Below, one piece after another: positions 26,061 through 39,945 of a stretch of 64,000 bases of DNA. The notes below the pieces were generated by a model, which saw only the letters and a list, made by a program, of their open reading frames with translations, was not told where the DNA came from and did no database searches. Every line of letters begins with the position of its first letter. The stretch's first letter is position 1. The stretch is from positions 2,768,932 to 2,832,931 of the forward strand of contig OY848925.1 of assembly GCA_963693285.1 (NCBI GenBank), given 5' to 3'. Source of the stretch: Xestospongia muta (taxonomy: Eukaryota; Porifera; Demospongiae; Haplosclerida; Petrosiidae). The position numbers and the translations under genes were made by a program.

Positions 26061-28327
26061 AAGCTCTAAACTCTTTATTTTAGAGTTTTAACCTATTTAG
26101 ACTACTTTATTAGTATATTTAAGACAGATAAACTTACTAAACTCTTTAGATCAGCCTATTCAACCAGTTTTCATAGTTAATTTCTAATCTTTTTTAACTT
26201 TCAAAAAGCTCTAAACTCTTTATTTTAGAGTTTTAACCTATTTAGACTACTTTATTAGTATATTTAAGACAGAATAACTTACTAAACTCTTTAGATCAGC
26301 TTATTTAACCAGTTTTCACAGTTAATTTCTAATCTTTTTTAACTTTAAAAAGCTCTAAACTCTTTATTTTAGAGTTTTAACCTATTTAGACTACTTTATT
26401 AGTATATTTAAGACAGATAAACTTACTAAACTCTTTAGATCCTCTTATTTAACCAGTTTTCACAGTTAATTTCTAATCTTTTTTAACTTTCAAAAAGCTC
26501 TAAACCCTTTATTTTAGAGTTTTAACCTATTTAGACTACTTTATTAGTATATTTAAGACAGATAGACTTACTAAACTCTTTAGATCAGCTTATTTAACCA
26601 GTTTTCACAGTTAATGTGTAATTTTTTAATTTCAAAAAGCTCTAAACTCTTTATTTTAGAGTTTTAACCTATTTTGAGTACTTTATTAGTATATTTAAGA
26701 GAGATAAACTTACTAACCTATTTAGGTACGCTTATTTATGTAGTTTTTACAGTTAATTTCTAATCTTTTTTAACTTTTGAAAAGCTCTAAACTCTTTGTT
26801 TTAGAGTTTTAACCTATTTGGACTACTTTATTTGTATATTTAAGACAGATAAACTTACTAAACTCTTTAGATCAGCTTATTTAACCAGTTTTCACAGTTA
26901 ATTTCTAATTTTTTTTATCTTTCAAAAAGCTCTAAACTCTTTATTTTAGATTTTTAACCTAGTTAGACTACTTTATTAGTATATTTAAGACAGATAAACT
27001 TACTAAACTCTTTTAACCGCTTATTTAACCAGTTTTCGCAGTAAATTTCTAATCTTTTTTAACTTTCAAAAAGCTCTAAACTCTTTATTTTAGAGTTTTA
27101 ACCTATTTAGACTACTTTATTAGTATCTTTAAGACAGATAAACTTACTAAACTCTTTAGATCAGCTTATTTAACCATTTATCATAGATAATTTCTAATCT
27201 TTTTAACTTTCAAAAAGCTCTAAACTCTTTATTTAAGAGTTTTAATCTATTTAGACTACTTGATTTCTATAGTTAAGACAGAATAACTTACTAAACTCTT
27301 TAGATCAGCTTATTTAACCAGTTTTCACAGTTAATTTCTAATCTTTTTTAACTTTAAAAAGCTATAAACTCTTTATTTTAGAGTTTTAACCTATTTAGAC
27401 TACTTTATCAGTATATTTAACACAGATAAACCTAATAAACTCTTTAGATCAGCTTATTTAACCAGTTTTCACAGTTAATTTCTAATCTTTCTTAACTTTC
27501 AAAAAGCTCTAAACTCTTTATTTTAGAGTTTTAACCTATTCAGACTACTTTATTAGTATATTTAAGACAGATAAACTTACTAAGCTCTTTAGATCAGGAT
27601 ATTTAACCAGTTTTCACAGTTAATTTCTAATCTTTTTTAACTTTCAAAAAGCTCTAAACTCTTTATTTTAGAGTTTTAACCTATTTAGACTACTTTATTA
27701 GTATATTTAAGACAGATAAACTTACTAAACTCTTTAGATCAGCTTATTTAACCAGTTTTCACAGTTAATTTCTAATCTTTTTTAACTTTCAAAAAGCTCT
27801 AAACTCTTTATTTTAGAGTTTTAACCTATTTTGAGTACTTTATTTGTATATTTAAGGCAGATAAACTTACTAAACTATTTAGATACGCTTATTTAACCAG
27901 TTTTCACAGTTAATTTCTACTCATTTTTAACTTTCAAAAAGCTGTAATCACTTTATTTTTGAGTTTTAACCTATTTAGACTACTTTATTAGTATATTTAA
28001 GACAGATAGACTTACTAAACTCTTTAGATCAGCTTATTTAACCAGTTTTCACAGTTAATTTCTAATCTTTTTTAACTTTCAAAAAGCTCTAAACTCTTTA
28101 TTTTAGAGTTTTAACCTATTTAGACTACTTTATTAGTATATTTAAGACAGATAAATTTATTAAAGTCCTTAGATCTGCTTATTTAACAAGTTTTCACAGT
28201 TAATTTCTAATCTTTTTTAACTTTCAAAAAGCTCTAAAATCTTTATTTTAGAGTTTTAACCTATTTAGACTACTTTATTCCTATAGTTAAGACAGAATAA
28301 CTTACTAAACTCTTTAGATCAGCTTAT

Positions 28328-30060
28328 TTAATCAGTTTTCACAGTTAATTTCTAATCTTTTTTAACTTTAAAAAGCTCTAAACTCTTTATTTTAGAGGTT
28401 TAACCTATTTAGACTACTTTATTAGTATATTTAAGATAGATAAACTTACTAAACTCTTTAGATCAGCTTATTTAACCAGTTTTCACCGTTAATTTCTAAT
28501 CTTTCTTAACTTTCAAAAAGCTCTAAACTCTTTATTTTAGAGTTTTAACCGATTTAGACTACTTTGTCAGTATATTTAAGACAGATAAACTTACTAAACT
28601 CTTTAGATCAGCTTATCTCACTAGTTTTCACAGTTAATTTCTAATCTTTTTTAACTTTCAAAAAGATCTAAACTCTTTATTTTAGAGTTTTAACCTATTG
28701 ACACTACTTTATTAGTATATTTAAGATAGAAAAACTTACTATACTCTTTAGATCAGCTTATTTAACCAGTATTCACAGTTAATTTCTAATCTTTTTAACT
28801 TTCAAAAAGCTTTAATCACTTTATTTTAGAGTTTTAACCTATTTAGACTACTTTATTAGTATATTTAAGACAGATAAACTTACTAAACCCTTTAGAACCG
28901 CTTATTTAACCAGTTTTCACAGTTAATTTCTAATCTTTTTTAACTTTCAAAAAGCTCTAAACTCTTTATTTTAGAGTTTTAACCTATTTAGACTACTTTA
29001 TTAGTATATTTAAGACAGATAAACTTACTAAACTCTTTAGATGAGCTTATTTAACCAGTTTTCACAGTTAATTTCTAATCTTTTAACTTTCAAAAAGCTC
29101 TAAACTCTTTATTTTAGAGTTTTAACCTATTTAGACTACTTTATTAGTATATTTAAGACAGATAAACTTACTAAACTCTTTAGATCAGCTTATTTAACCA
29201 GTTTTCACAGTTAATTTCTAATCATTTTTAACTTTCAAAAAGATCTAAACTCTTTATTTTAGAGTTTTAACCTATTTAGACTACTTTATTAGTATATTTA
29301 AGACAGATAGACTTACTAAACTCTTTAGATCAGCTTATTTAACCAGTTTTCACAGTTAATTTCTAATCTTTTTTAATTTCAAAAAGCTCTAAACTCTTTA
29401 TTTTAGAGTTTTAACCAATTTTGAGTACTTTATTAGTATATTTAAGAGAGATAATCTTCCTAAACTATTTAGATCCGCTTATTTAAGTAGTTTTCACAGT
29501 TAATTTCTAATCCTTTTTAACTTTTGAAAAGCTCTAAACTCTTTGTTTTAGAGTTTTAACCTATTTAGACTACTTTATTAGTGTATTTAAGACAGATAAA
29601 CTTACTAAACTCTTTAGATCAGCTTATTTAACCAGTTTTCACAGTTAATTTCTAATCTTTTTAATTTTCAAAAACATCTAAACTCTTTATTTTAGAGTTT
29701 TAACCTATTTATACTACTTTATTAGTATAGTTAAGACAGATAAACTTACTAAACTCTTTAGATCAGCTTATTTAACCAGTTTTCACAGTTAATTTCTAAT
29801 CTTTTTTAATTTCAAAAAGCTCTAAACTCTTTATTTTAGAGTTTTAACCAATTTTGAGTACTTTATTAGTATATTTAAGAGACATAATCTTCCTAAACTA
29901 TTTAGATCCCCTTATTTAAGTAGTTTTCACAGTTAATTTCTAATCTTTTTTAACTTTCAAAAAGCTCTAAAATCTTTATTTTAGAGTTTTAATCTATTTA
30001 GACTACTTTATTAGTATATTTCAGACAGATAAACTTACTAAACTCTTTAGATCAGCTTAT
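28328..30060. repeat. 1,733-bp (12-monomer) nested duplication, copy a
   Basis: TTAGAGGTTT at 28,392 recurs at 30,125 (offset 1,733). The G corresponding to copy 1's C at 18,680 is at 29,531 here and 31,264 in copy b, so the nested duplication and the 10.85-kb copies agree except for that one base. The start lies within ATCAGCTTATTTAATCAG. Confidence 0.88.
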
Positions 30061-31793
30061 TTAATCAGTTTTCACAGTTAATTTCTAATCTTTTTTAACT
30101 TTAAAAAGCTCTAAACTCTTTATTTTAGAGGTTTAACCTATTTAGACTACTTTATTAGTATATTTAAGATAGATAAACTTACTAAACTCTTTAGATCAGC
30201 TTATTTAACCAGTTTTCACCGTTAATTTCTAATCTTTCTTAACTTTCAAAAAGCTCTAAACTCTTTATTTTAGAGTTTTAACCGATTTAGACTACTTTGT
30301 CAGTATATTTAAGACAGATAAACTTACTAAACTCTTTAGATCAGCTTATCTCACTAGTTTTCACAGTTAATTTCTAATCTTTTTTAACTTTCAAAAAGAT
30401 CTAAACTCTTTATTTTAGAGTTTTAACCTATTGACACTACTTTATTAGTATATTTAAGATAGAAAAACTTACTATACTCTTTAGATCAGCTTATTTAACC
30501 AGTATTCACAGTTAATTTCTAATCTTTTTAACTTTCAAAAAGCTTTAATCACTTTATTTTAGAGTTTTAACCTATTTAGACTACTTTATTAGTATATTTA
30601 AGACAGATAAACTTACTAAACCCTTTAGAACCGCTTATTTAACCAGTTTTCACAGTTAATTTCTAATCTTTTTTAACTTTCAAAAAGCTCTAAACTCTTT
30701 ATTTTAGAGTTTTAACCTATTTAGACTACTTTATTAGTATATTTAAGACAGATAAACTTACTAAACTCTTTAGATGAGCTTATTTAACCAGTTTTCACAG
30801 TTAATTTCTAATCTTTTAACTTTCAAAAAGCTCTAAACTCTTTATTTTAGAGTTTTAACCTATTTAGACTACTTTATTAGTATATTTAAGACAGATAAAC
30901 TTACTAAACTCTTTAGATCAGCTTATTTAACCAGTTTTCACAGTTAATTTCTAATCATTTTTAACTTTCAAAAAGATCTAAACTCTTTATTTTAGAGTTT
31001 TAACCTATTTAGACTACTTTATTAGTATATTTAAGACAGATAGACTTACTAAACTCTTTAGATCAGCTTATTTAACCAGTTTTCACAGTTAATTTCTAAT
31101 CTTTTTTAATTTCAAAAAGCTCTAAACTCTTTATTTTAGAGTTTTAACCAATTTTGAGTACTTTATTAGTATATTTAAGAGAGATAATCTTCCTAAACTA
31201 TTTAGATCCGCTTATTTAAGTAGTTTTCACAGTTAATTTCTAATCCTTTTTAACTTTTGAAAAGCTCTAAACTCTTTGTTTTAGAGTTTTAACCTATTTA
31301 GACTACTTTATTAGTGTATTTAAGACAGATAAACTTACTAAACTCTTTAGATCAGCTTATTTAACCAGTTTTCACAGTTAATTTCTAATCTTTTTAATTT
31401 TCAAAAACATCTAAACTCTTTATTTTAGAGTTTTAACCTATTTATACTACTTTATTAGTATAGTTAAGACAGATAAACTTACTAAACTCTTTAGATCAGC
31501 TTATTTAACCAGTTTTCACAGTTAATTTCTAATCTTTTTTAATTTCAAAAAGCTCTAAACTCTTTATTTTAGAGTTTTAACCAATTTTGAGTACTTTATT
31601 AGTATATTTAAGAGACATAATCTTCCTAAACTATTTAGATCCCCTTATTTAAGTAGTTTTCACAGTTAATTTCTAATCTTTTTTAACTTTCAAAAAGCTC
31701 TAAAATCTTTATTTTAGAGTTTTAATCTATTTAGACTACTTTATTAGTATATTTCAGACAGATAAACTTACTAAACTCTTTAGATCAGCTTAT
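30061..31793. repeat. 1,733-bp (12-monomer) nested duplication, copy b
   Basis: The junction with copy a is visible in one monomer. It begins with TTTCAGACAG, the marker corresponding to 19,171, but then carries TTAATCAG and the TTTAAAAAGC end proper to the unit start. This is a chimeric monomer expected from unequal exchange within AGATCAGCTTATTTAA. Confidence 0.85.
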
Positions 31794-34189
31794 TTAACCA
31801 GTTTTCACAGTTAATTTCTAATCTTTTTTAACTTTCAAAAAGCTCTAAACTCTTTATTTTAGAGTTTTAACCTATTTAGACTACTTTATTCCTATATTTA
31901 AGATAGAATAACTTACTACACTCTTTAGATCAGCTCATTTAACAAGTTTTCACAGTTAATTTCTAATCTTTTTTAACTTTCAAAAAGCTCTAAACTCTTT
32001 ATTTTAGAGTTTTAACCTATTTAGACTACTTTATTAGTATATTTAAGACAGATAGACTTATTAAACTCTTTTGATCAGCTTATTTAACCAGTTTCACAGT
32101 TAATTTCTAATCTTTTTTAATTTCAAAAAGCTCTAAACTCTTTATTTTAGAGTTTTAACCTATTTTGAGTACTTTATTAATATATTTAAGGGAGATAAAC
32201 TTACTAAACTATTTAGATACGCTTATTGAAGTAGGTTTCACAGTTAATTTCTAATCTTTTTTAACTTTTGAAAAGCTCTAAACTCTTTATTTTAGAGTTT
32301 TAACCTATTTAGACTACTTTATTAGTATATTTGAGACAGATAAACTTACTAAACTCTTTAGATCAGCTTATTTAACCAGTTTTCACAGTTAATTTCTAAT
32401 CTTTTTTAACTTTCAAAAAGCTCTAAACTCTTTATTTTAGATTTTTAACCTATTCAGACTACTTTATTAGTATATTTCAGAAAGATAAACTTACTAAACT
32501 CTTTAGATCAGCTTATTTAACCAGTTTTCATAGTTAATTTCTAATCTTTTTTAACTTTAAAATAGCTCTAAACTCTTTATTTTAGAGTTTTAACCTATTT
32601 AGACTACTTTATTAGTAAATTTAAGACAGATAAACTTATTAAAGTCCTTAGATCTGCTTATTTAACCAGGTTTCACAGTTAATTTCTAATCTTTTTTAAC
32701 TTTCAAAAAGCTCTAATCACTTTATTTTAGAGTTTTAACCTATTTAGACTACTTTATTAGTAAATTTAAGACAGATAAACTTATTAAAGTCCTTAGATCT
32801 GCTTATTTAACCAGGTTTCACAGTTAATTTCTAATCTTTTTTAACTTTCAAAAAGCTCTAATCACTTTATTTTAGAGTTTTAACCTATTTAGACTACTTT
32901 ATTAGTATATTTAAGACAGATAAACTTACTAAACTCTTTAGATCAGTTTATTTAACTAGTTTTCACAGTTAATTTCTAATCTTTTTAACTTTCAAAAAGC
33001 TCTAAACTGTTTATTTTAGAGTTTTAACCTGTTTAGACTACTTTATTCCTATTCTTAAGACAGAATAACTTACTAAACTCTTTAGATCAGCTTATTTAAC
33101 CAGTTTTCACAGTTAATTTCTAATCTTTTTTAACTTTAAAAAGCTCTAAACTCTTTATTTTAGAGTTTTAACCTATTTAGACTACTTTATTAGTATATTT
33201 AAGACAGATAAACTTACTAAACTCTTTAGATCAGCTTATTTAACCAGTTTTCACTGTTAATTTCTAATCTTTTTTAACTTTCAAAAAGCTCTAAACTCTT
33301 TATTTTAGAGTTTTAACCTATTTAGACTACTTTATTAGTATATTTAAGACAGATAAACTTACTAAACTCTTTAGATCAGCTTATTTAACCAGTTTTCACA
33401 GTTAATTTCTAATCTTTTTTAACTTTCAAAAAGCTCTAAACTCTTTATTTTAGAGTTTTAACCTATTTAGACTACTTTATTCCTATATTTAAGATAGAAT
33501 AACTTACTACACTCTTTAGATCAGCTTATTTAACCAGTTTTCACAGTTAATTTCTAATCTTTTTTAACTTTCAAAAAGCTCTAAACTCTTTATTTTAGAG
33601 TTTTAACCTATTTAGACTACTTTATTAGTATATTTAAGACAGATAGACTTATTAAACTCTTTAGATCAGCTTATTTAACCAGTTTTCACAGTTAATTTGT
33701 CATCTTTTTTAATTTCAAAAGGCTCTAAACTCTTTATTTTAGAGTTTTAACCTATTTTGAGTACTGAATTAGTATATTTAAGGGAGATAAACTTACTAAA
33801 CTATTTAGATACGCTTATTTAAGTAGGTTTCACAGTTAATTTCTAATCTTTTTTAACTTTTGAAAAGCTCTAAACTCTTTATTTTAGAGTTTTAACCTAT
33901 TTAGACTACTTTATTAGTATATTTGAGACAGATAAACTTACTAAACTCTTTAGATCAGCTTATTTAACCAGTTTTCACAGTTAATTTCTAATCTTTTTTA
34001 ACTTTCAAAAAGCTCTAAACTCATTATTTTAGATTTTTAACCTATTTAGACTACTTTATTAGTATATTTCAGAAAGATAAACTTACTAAACTCTTTAGAA
34101 CCGCTTATTTAACCAGTTTTCACAGTTAATTTCTAATCTTTTTTAACTTTCAAAAAGCTCTAAACTCTTTATTTTAGAGTTTTAACCTA

Positions 34190-37100
34190 TTTTGAGTACT
34201 TTATTTGTATATTTAAGACAGATAAACTTACTAAACTATTTAGATACGCTTATTTAACCAGTTTTCACAGTTAATTTCTAATCTTTTTTAACTTTCAAAA
34301 AGCTCTAAACTCTTTATTTTAGAGTTTTAACCTATTTAGACTACTTTATTAGTATATTTAAGACAGATAGACTTACTAAACTCTTTAGATCAGCTTATTT
34401 AACCAGTTTTCACAGTTAATTTCTAATTTTTTTAACTTTCAAAAAGCTCTAAACTCTTTATTTTAGAGTTTTAACCTATTTAGACTACTTTATTAGTTTA
34501 TTTAAGACAGATAAACTTATTAAAGTCCTTAGATCTGCTTATTTAACCAGTTTTCACAGTTAATTTCTAATCTTTTTTAACTTTCAAAAAGCTCTAAAAT
34601 CTTTATTTTAGAGTTTTAACCTATTTAGACTACTTTATTCCTATAGTTAAGACAGAATAACTTACTAAACTCTTTAGATCAGCTTATTTAACCAGTTTTC
34701 ACAGTTAATTTCTAATCTTTTTTAACTTTAAAAAGCTCTAAACTCTTTATTTTAGAGTTTTAACCTATTTAGACTACTTTATTAGTATATTTAAGACAGA
34801 TAAACTTACTAAACTCTTTAGATCAGCTTATTTAACCAGTTTTCACAGTTAATTTCTAATATTTTTTAACTTTCAAAAAGCTCTAAACTCTTTATTTTAG
34901 AGTTTTAACCTATTTAGACTACTTTATCAGTATATTTAAGACAGATAAACTTACTAAACTCTTTAGATCAGCTTATCTCACTAGTTTTCACAGTTAATTT
35001 CTAATCTTTTTTAACTTTCAAAAAGATCTAAACTCTTTATTTTAGAGTTTTAACCTATTTAGACTACTTTATTAGTATATTTAAGATAGAAAAACTTACT
35101 ATACTCTTTAGATCAGCTTATTTAACCAGTTTTCACAGTTAATTTCTAATCTTTCTTAACTTTCAAAAAACTCTAAACTCTTTATTTTAGAGTTTTAACC
35201 TATTTAGACTACTTTATCAGTATATTTAAGACAGATAAACTTACTAAACTCTTTAGATCAGCTTATCTCACTAGTTTTCACAGTTAATTTCTAATCTTTT
35301 TTAACTTTCAAAAAGATCTAAACTCTTTATTTTAGAGTTTTAACCTATTTAGACTACTTTATTAGTATATTTAAGACAGAAAAACTTACTATACTCTTTA
35401 GATCAGCTTATTTAACCAGTTTTCACAGTTAATTTCTAATTTTTTTAACTTTCAAAAAGCTCTAAACTCTTTATTTTAGAGTTTTAACCTATTTAGACTA
35501 CTTTATTAGCATATGTAAGACAGATAAACTTACTATACTCTTTAGATCAGCTTATTTAACCAGATTTCACAGTTAATTTCTAATCTTTTTTAACTTTCAA
35601 AAAGCTCTAAACTCTTTATTTTAGAGTTTTAACCTATTTAGACTACTTTATTAGTATATTTAAGACAGATAAACTTACTAAACTCTTTAGATCAGCTTAT
35701 TTAACCAGTTTTCACAGTTAATTTCTAATCTTTTTTAACTTTCAAAAAGCTCTAAACTCTTTATTTTAGAGTTTTAACCTATTTAGACTACTTTATTAGT
35801 ATATTTAAGACAGATAAACTTACTAAACTCTTTAGATCAGCTTATTTAACCAGTTTTCACAGTTAATTTCTAATCTTTTTTAACTTTCAAAAAGCTCTAA
35901 ACTCTTTATTTTAGAGTTTTAACCTATTTTGAGTACTTTATTTGTATATTTAAGACAGATAAACTTACTAAACTATTTAGATACGCTTATTTAACCAGTT
36001 TTCACAGTTAATTTCTAATCTTTTTTAACTTTCAAAAAGCTCTAAACTCTTTATTTTAGAGTTTTAACCTATTTAGACTACTTTATTAGTATATTTAAGA
36101 CAGATAGACTTACTAAACTCTTTAGATCAGCTTATTTAACCAGTTTTCACAGTTAATTTCTAATCTTTTTTAACTTTCAAAAAGCTCTAAACTCTTTATT
36201 TTAGAGTTTTAACCTATTTAGACTACTTTATTAGTATATTTAAGACAGATAAACTTATTAAAGTCCTTAGATTTGCTTATTTAACCAGTTTTCACAGTTA
36301 ATTTCTAATCTTTTTTAACTTTCAAAAAGCTCTAAAATCTTTATTTTAGAGTTTTAACCTATTTAGACTACTTTATTAGTATATTTAAGACAGATAGACT
36401 TACTAAACTCTTTAGATCAGCTTATTTAACCAGTTTTCACAGTTAATTTCTAATCTTTTTTAACTTTCAAAAAGCTCTAAACTCTTTATTTTAGAGTTTT
36501 AACCTGTTTAGACTACTTTATTAGTATATTTAAGACAGATAAACTTATTAAAGTCCTTAGATTTGCTTATTTAACCAGTTTTCACAGTTAATTTCTAATC
36601 TTTTTTAACTTTCAAAAAGCTCTAAAATCTTTATTTTAGAGTTTTAACCTATTTAGACTACTTTATTCCTATAGTTAAGACAGAATAACTTACTAAACTC
36701 TTTAGATCAGCTTATTTAACCAGTTTTCACAGTTAATTTCTAATCTTTTTTAACTTTAAAAAGCTCTAAACTCTTTATTTTAGAGTTTTAACCTATTTAG
36801 ACTACTTTATTAGTATATTTAACACAGATAAACTTACTAAACTCTTTAGATCAGCTTATTTAACCAGTTTTCACAGTTAATTTCTAATCTTTTTTAACTT
36901 TCAAAAAGCTCTAAACTCTTTATTTTAGAGTTTTAACCTATTTAGACTACTTTATCAGTATATTTAAGACAGATAAACTTACTAAACTCTTTAGATCAGC
37001 TTATCTCACTAGTTTTCACAGTTAATTTCTAATCTTTTTTAACTTTCAAAAAGATCTAAACTCTTTATTTTAGAGTTTTAACCTATTTAGACTACTTTAT

Positions 37101-38644
37101 TAGTATATTTAAGATAGAAAAACTTACTATACTCTTTAGATCAGCTTATTTAACCAGTTTTCACAGTTAATTTCTAATCTTTCTTAACTTTCAAAAAACT
37201 CTAAACTCTTTATTTTAGAGTTTTAACCTATTTAGACTACTTTATCAGTATATTTAAGACAGATAAACTTACTAAACTCTTTAGATCAGCTTATCTCACT
37301 AGTTTTCACAGTTAATTTCTAATCTTTTTTAACTTTCAAAAAGCTCTAAACTCTTTATTTTAGAGTTTTAACCTATTTAGACTACTTTATTAGTATATTT
37401 AAGACAGAAAAACTTACTATACTCTTTAGATCAGCTTATTTAACCAGTTTTCACAGTTAATTTCTAATCTTTTTTAACTTTCAAAAAGCTCTAAACTCTT
37501 TATTTTAGAGTTTTAACCTATTTAGACTACTTTATTTGCATATGTAAGACAGATAAACTTACTATACTCTTTAGATCAGCTTATTTAACCAGATTTCACA
37601 GTTAATTTCTAATCTTTTTTAACTTTCAAAAAGCTCAAAACTCTTTATTTTAGAGTTTTAACCTATTTAGACTACTTTATTAGTATATTTAAGACAGATA
37701 AACTTACTAAACTCTTTAGATCAGCTTATTTAACCAGTTTTCACAGTTAATTTCTAATCTTTTTTAACTTTCAAAAAGCTCTAAACTCTTTATTTTAGAG
37801 TTTTAACCTATTTAGACTACTTTATTAGTATATTTAAGACAGATAAACTTACTAAACTCTTTAGATCAGCTTATTTAACCAGTTTTCACAGTTAATTTCT
37901 AATCTTTTTTAACTTTCAAAAAGCTCTAAACTCTTCATTTTAGAGTTTTAACCTATTTTGAGTACTTTATTTGTATATTTAAGACAGATAAACTTACTAA
38001 ACTATTTAGATACGCTTATTTAACCAGTTTTCACAGTTAATTTCTAATCTTTTTTATCTTTCAAAAAGCTCTAATCACTTTATTTTAGAGTTTTAACCTA
38101 TTTAGACTACTTTATTAGTATATTTAAGACAGATAGACTTACTAAACTCTTTAGATCAGCTTATTTAACCAGTTTTCACAGTTAATTTCTAATCTTTTTT
38201 AACTTTCAAAAAGCTCTAAACTCTTTATTTTAGAGTTTTAACCTATTTAGACTACTTTATTAGTATATTTAAGACAGATAAACTTATTAAAGTCCTTAGA
38301 TCTGCTTATTTAACCAGTTTTCACAGTTAATTTCTAATCTTTTTTAACTTTCAAAAAGCTCTAAAATCTTTATTTTAGAGTTTTAACCTATTTAGACTAC
38401 TTTATTCCTATAGTTAAGACAGAATAACTTACTAAACTCTTTAGATCAGCCAATTTAACCAGTTTTCACAGTTAATTTCTAATCTTTTTTAACTTTAAAA
38501 AGCTCTAAACTCTTTATTTTAGAGTTTTAACCTATTTAGACTACTTTATTAGTATATTTAAGACAGATAAACTTACTAAACTCTTTAGATCAGCTTATTT
38601 AACCAGTTTTCACAGTTAATTTCTAATCTTTTTTAACTTTCAAA
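34190..38644. repeat. HOR units A', B', C' in the second large copy
   Basis: The three units described at 21,606-26,060 recur with starts at 34,190, 35,927 and 37,956, each 12,584 bp downstream of its counterpart. Internal markers, including the doubled pair and TTTGCATATG, are preserved. Confidence 0.88.
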
Positions 38645-39945
38645 AAGCTCTAAACTCTTTATTTTAGAGTTTTAACCTATTTAGACTACTTTATTAGTAT
38701 ATTTAAGACAGATAAACTTACTAAACTCTTTAGATCAGCCTATTCAACCAGTTTTCATAGTTAATTTCTAATCTTTTTTAACTTTCAAAAAGCTCTAAAC
38801 TCTTTATTTTAGAGTTTTAACCTATTTAGACTACTTTATTAGTATATTTAAGACAGAATAACTTACTAAACTCTTTAGATCAGCTTATTTAACCAGTTTT
38901 CACAGTTAATTTCTAATCTTTTTTAACTTTAAAAAGCTCTAAACTCTTTATTTTAGAGTTTTAACCTATTTAGACTACTTTATTAGTATATTTAAGACAG
39001 ATAAACTTACTAAACTCTTTAGATCCTCTTATTTAACCAGTTTTCACAGTTAATTTCTAATCTTTTTTAACTTTCAAAAAGCTCTAAACCCTTTATTTTA
39101 GAGTTTTAACCTATTTAGACTACTTTATTAGTATATTTAAGACAGATAGACTTACTAAACTCTTTAGATCAGCTTATTTAACCAGTTTTCACAGTTAATG
39201 TGTAATTTTTTAATTTCAAAAAGCTCTAAACTCTTTATTTTAGAGTTTTAACCTATTTTGAGTACTTTATTAGTATATTTAAGAGAGATAAACTTACTAA
39301 CCTATTTAGGTACGCTTATTTATGTAGTTTTTACAGTTAATTTCTAATCTTTTTTAACTTTTGAAAAGCTCTAAACTCTTTGTTTTAGAGTTTTAACCTA
39401 TTTGGACTACTTTATTTGTATATTTAAGACAGATAAACTTACTAAACTCTTTAGATCAGCTTATTTAACCAGTTTTCACAGTTAATTTCTAATTTTTTTT
39501 ATCTTTCAAAAAGCTCTAAACTCTTTATTTTAGATTTTTAACCTAGTTAGACTACTTTATTAGTATATTTAAGACAGATAAACTTACTAAACTCTTTTAA
39601 CCGCTTATTTAACCAGTTTTCGCAGTAAATTTCTAATCTTTTTTAACTTTCAAAAAGCTCTAAACTCTTTATTTTAGAGTTTTAACCTATTTAGACTACT
39701 TTATTAGTATCTTTAAGACAGATAAACTTACTAAACTCTTTAGATCAGCTTATTTAACCATTTATCATAGATAATTTCTAATCTTTTTAACTTTCAAAAA
39801 GCTCTAAACTCTTTATTTAAGAGTTTTAATCTATTTAGACTACTTGATTTCTATAGTTAAGACAGAATAACTTACTAAACTCTTTAGATCAGCTTATTTA
39901 ACCAGTTTTCACAGTTAATTTCTAATCTTTTTTAACTTTAAAAAG

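Larger units (their letters stand above)
16716..27566. repeat. 10,851-bp tandem segmental duplication, copy 1 (about 75 monomers)
   Basis: GATCAGGATA at 16,741 recurs at 27,592. TTAGAGGTTT at 17,541 recurs at 28,392. The elongated TTTTGAGTAC marker at 16,978 recurs at 27,829. All three offsets are 10,851 bp. Beyond the 1,733-bp internal duplication in copy 2 the offset becomes 12,584 bp (CAGACAGATA at 19,171 and 31,755; TTTTGAGTAC at 21,606 and 34,190). The one base difference I noticed is C at 18,680 against G at 29,531. The left boundary is inside a monomer: upstream of about 16,716 this copy reads TAAAATTTATACAG. Confidence 0.92.
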
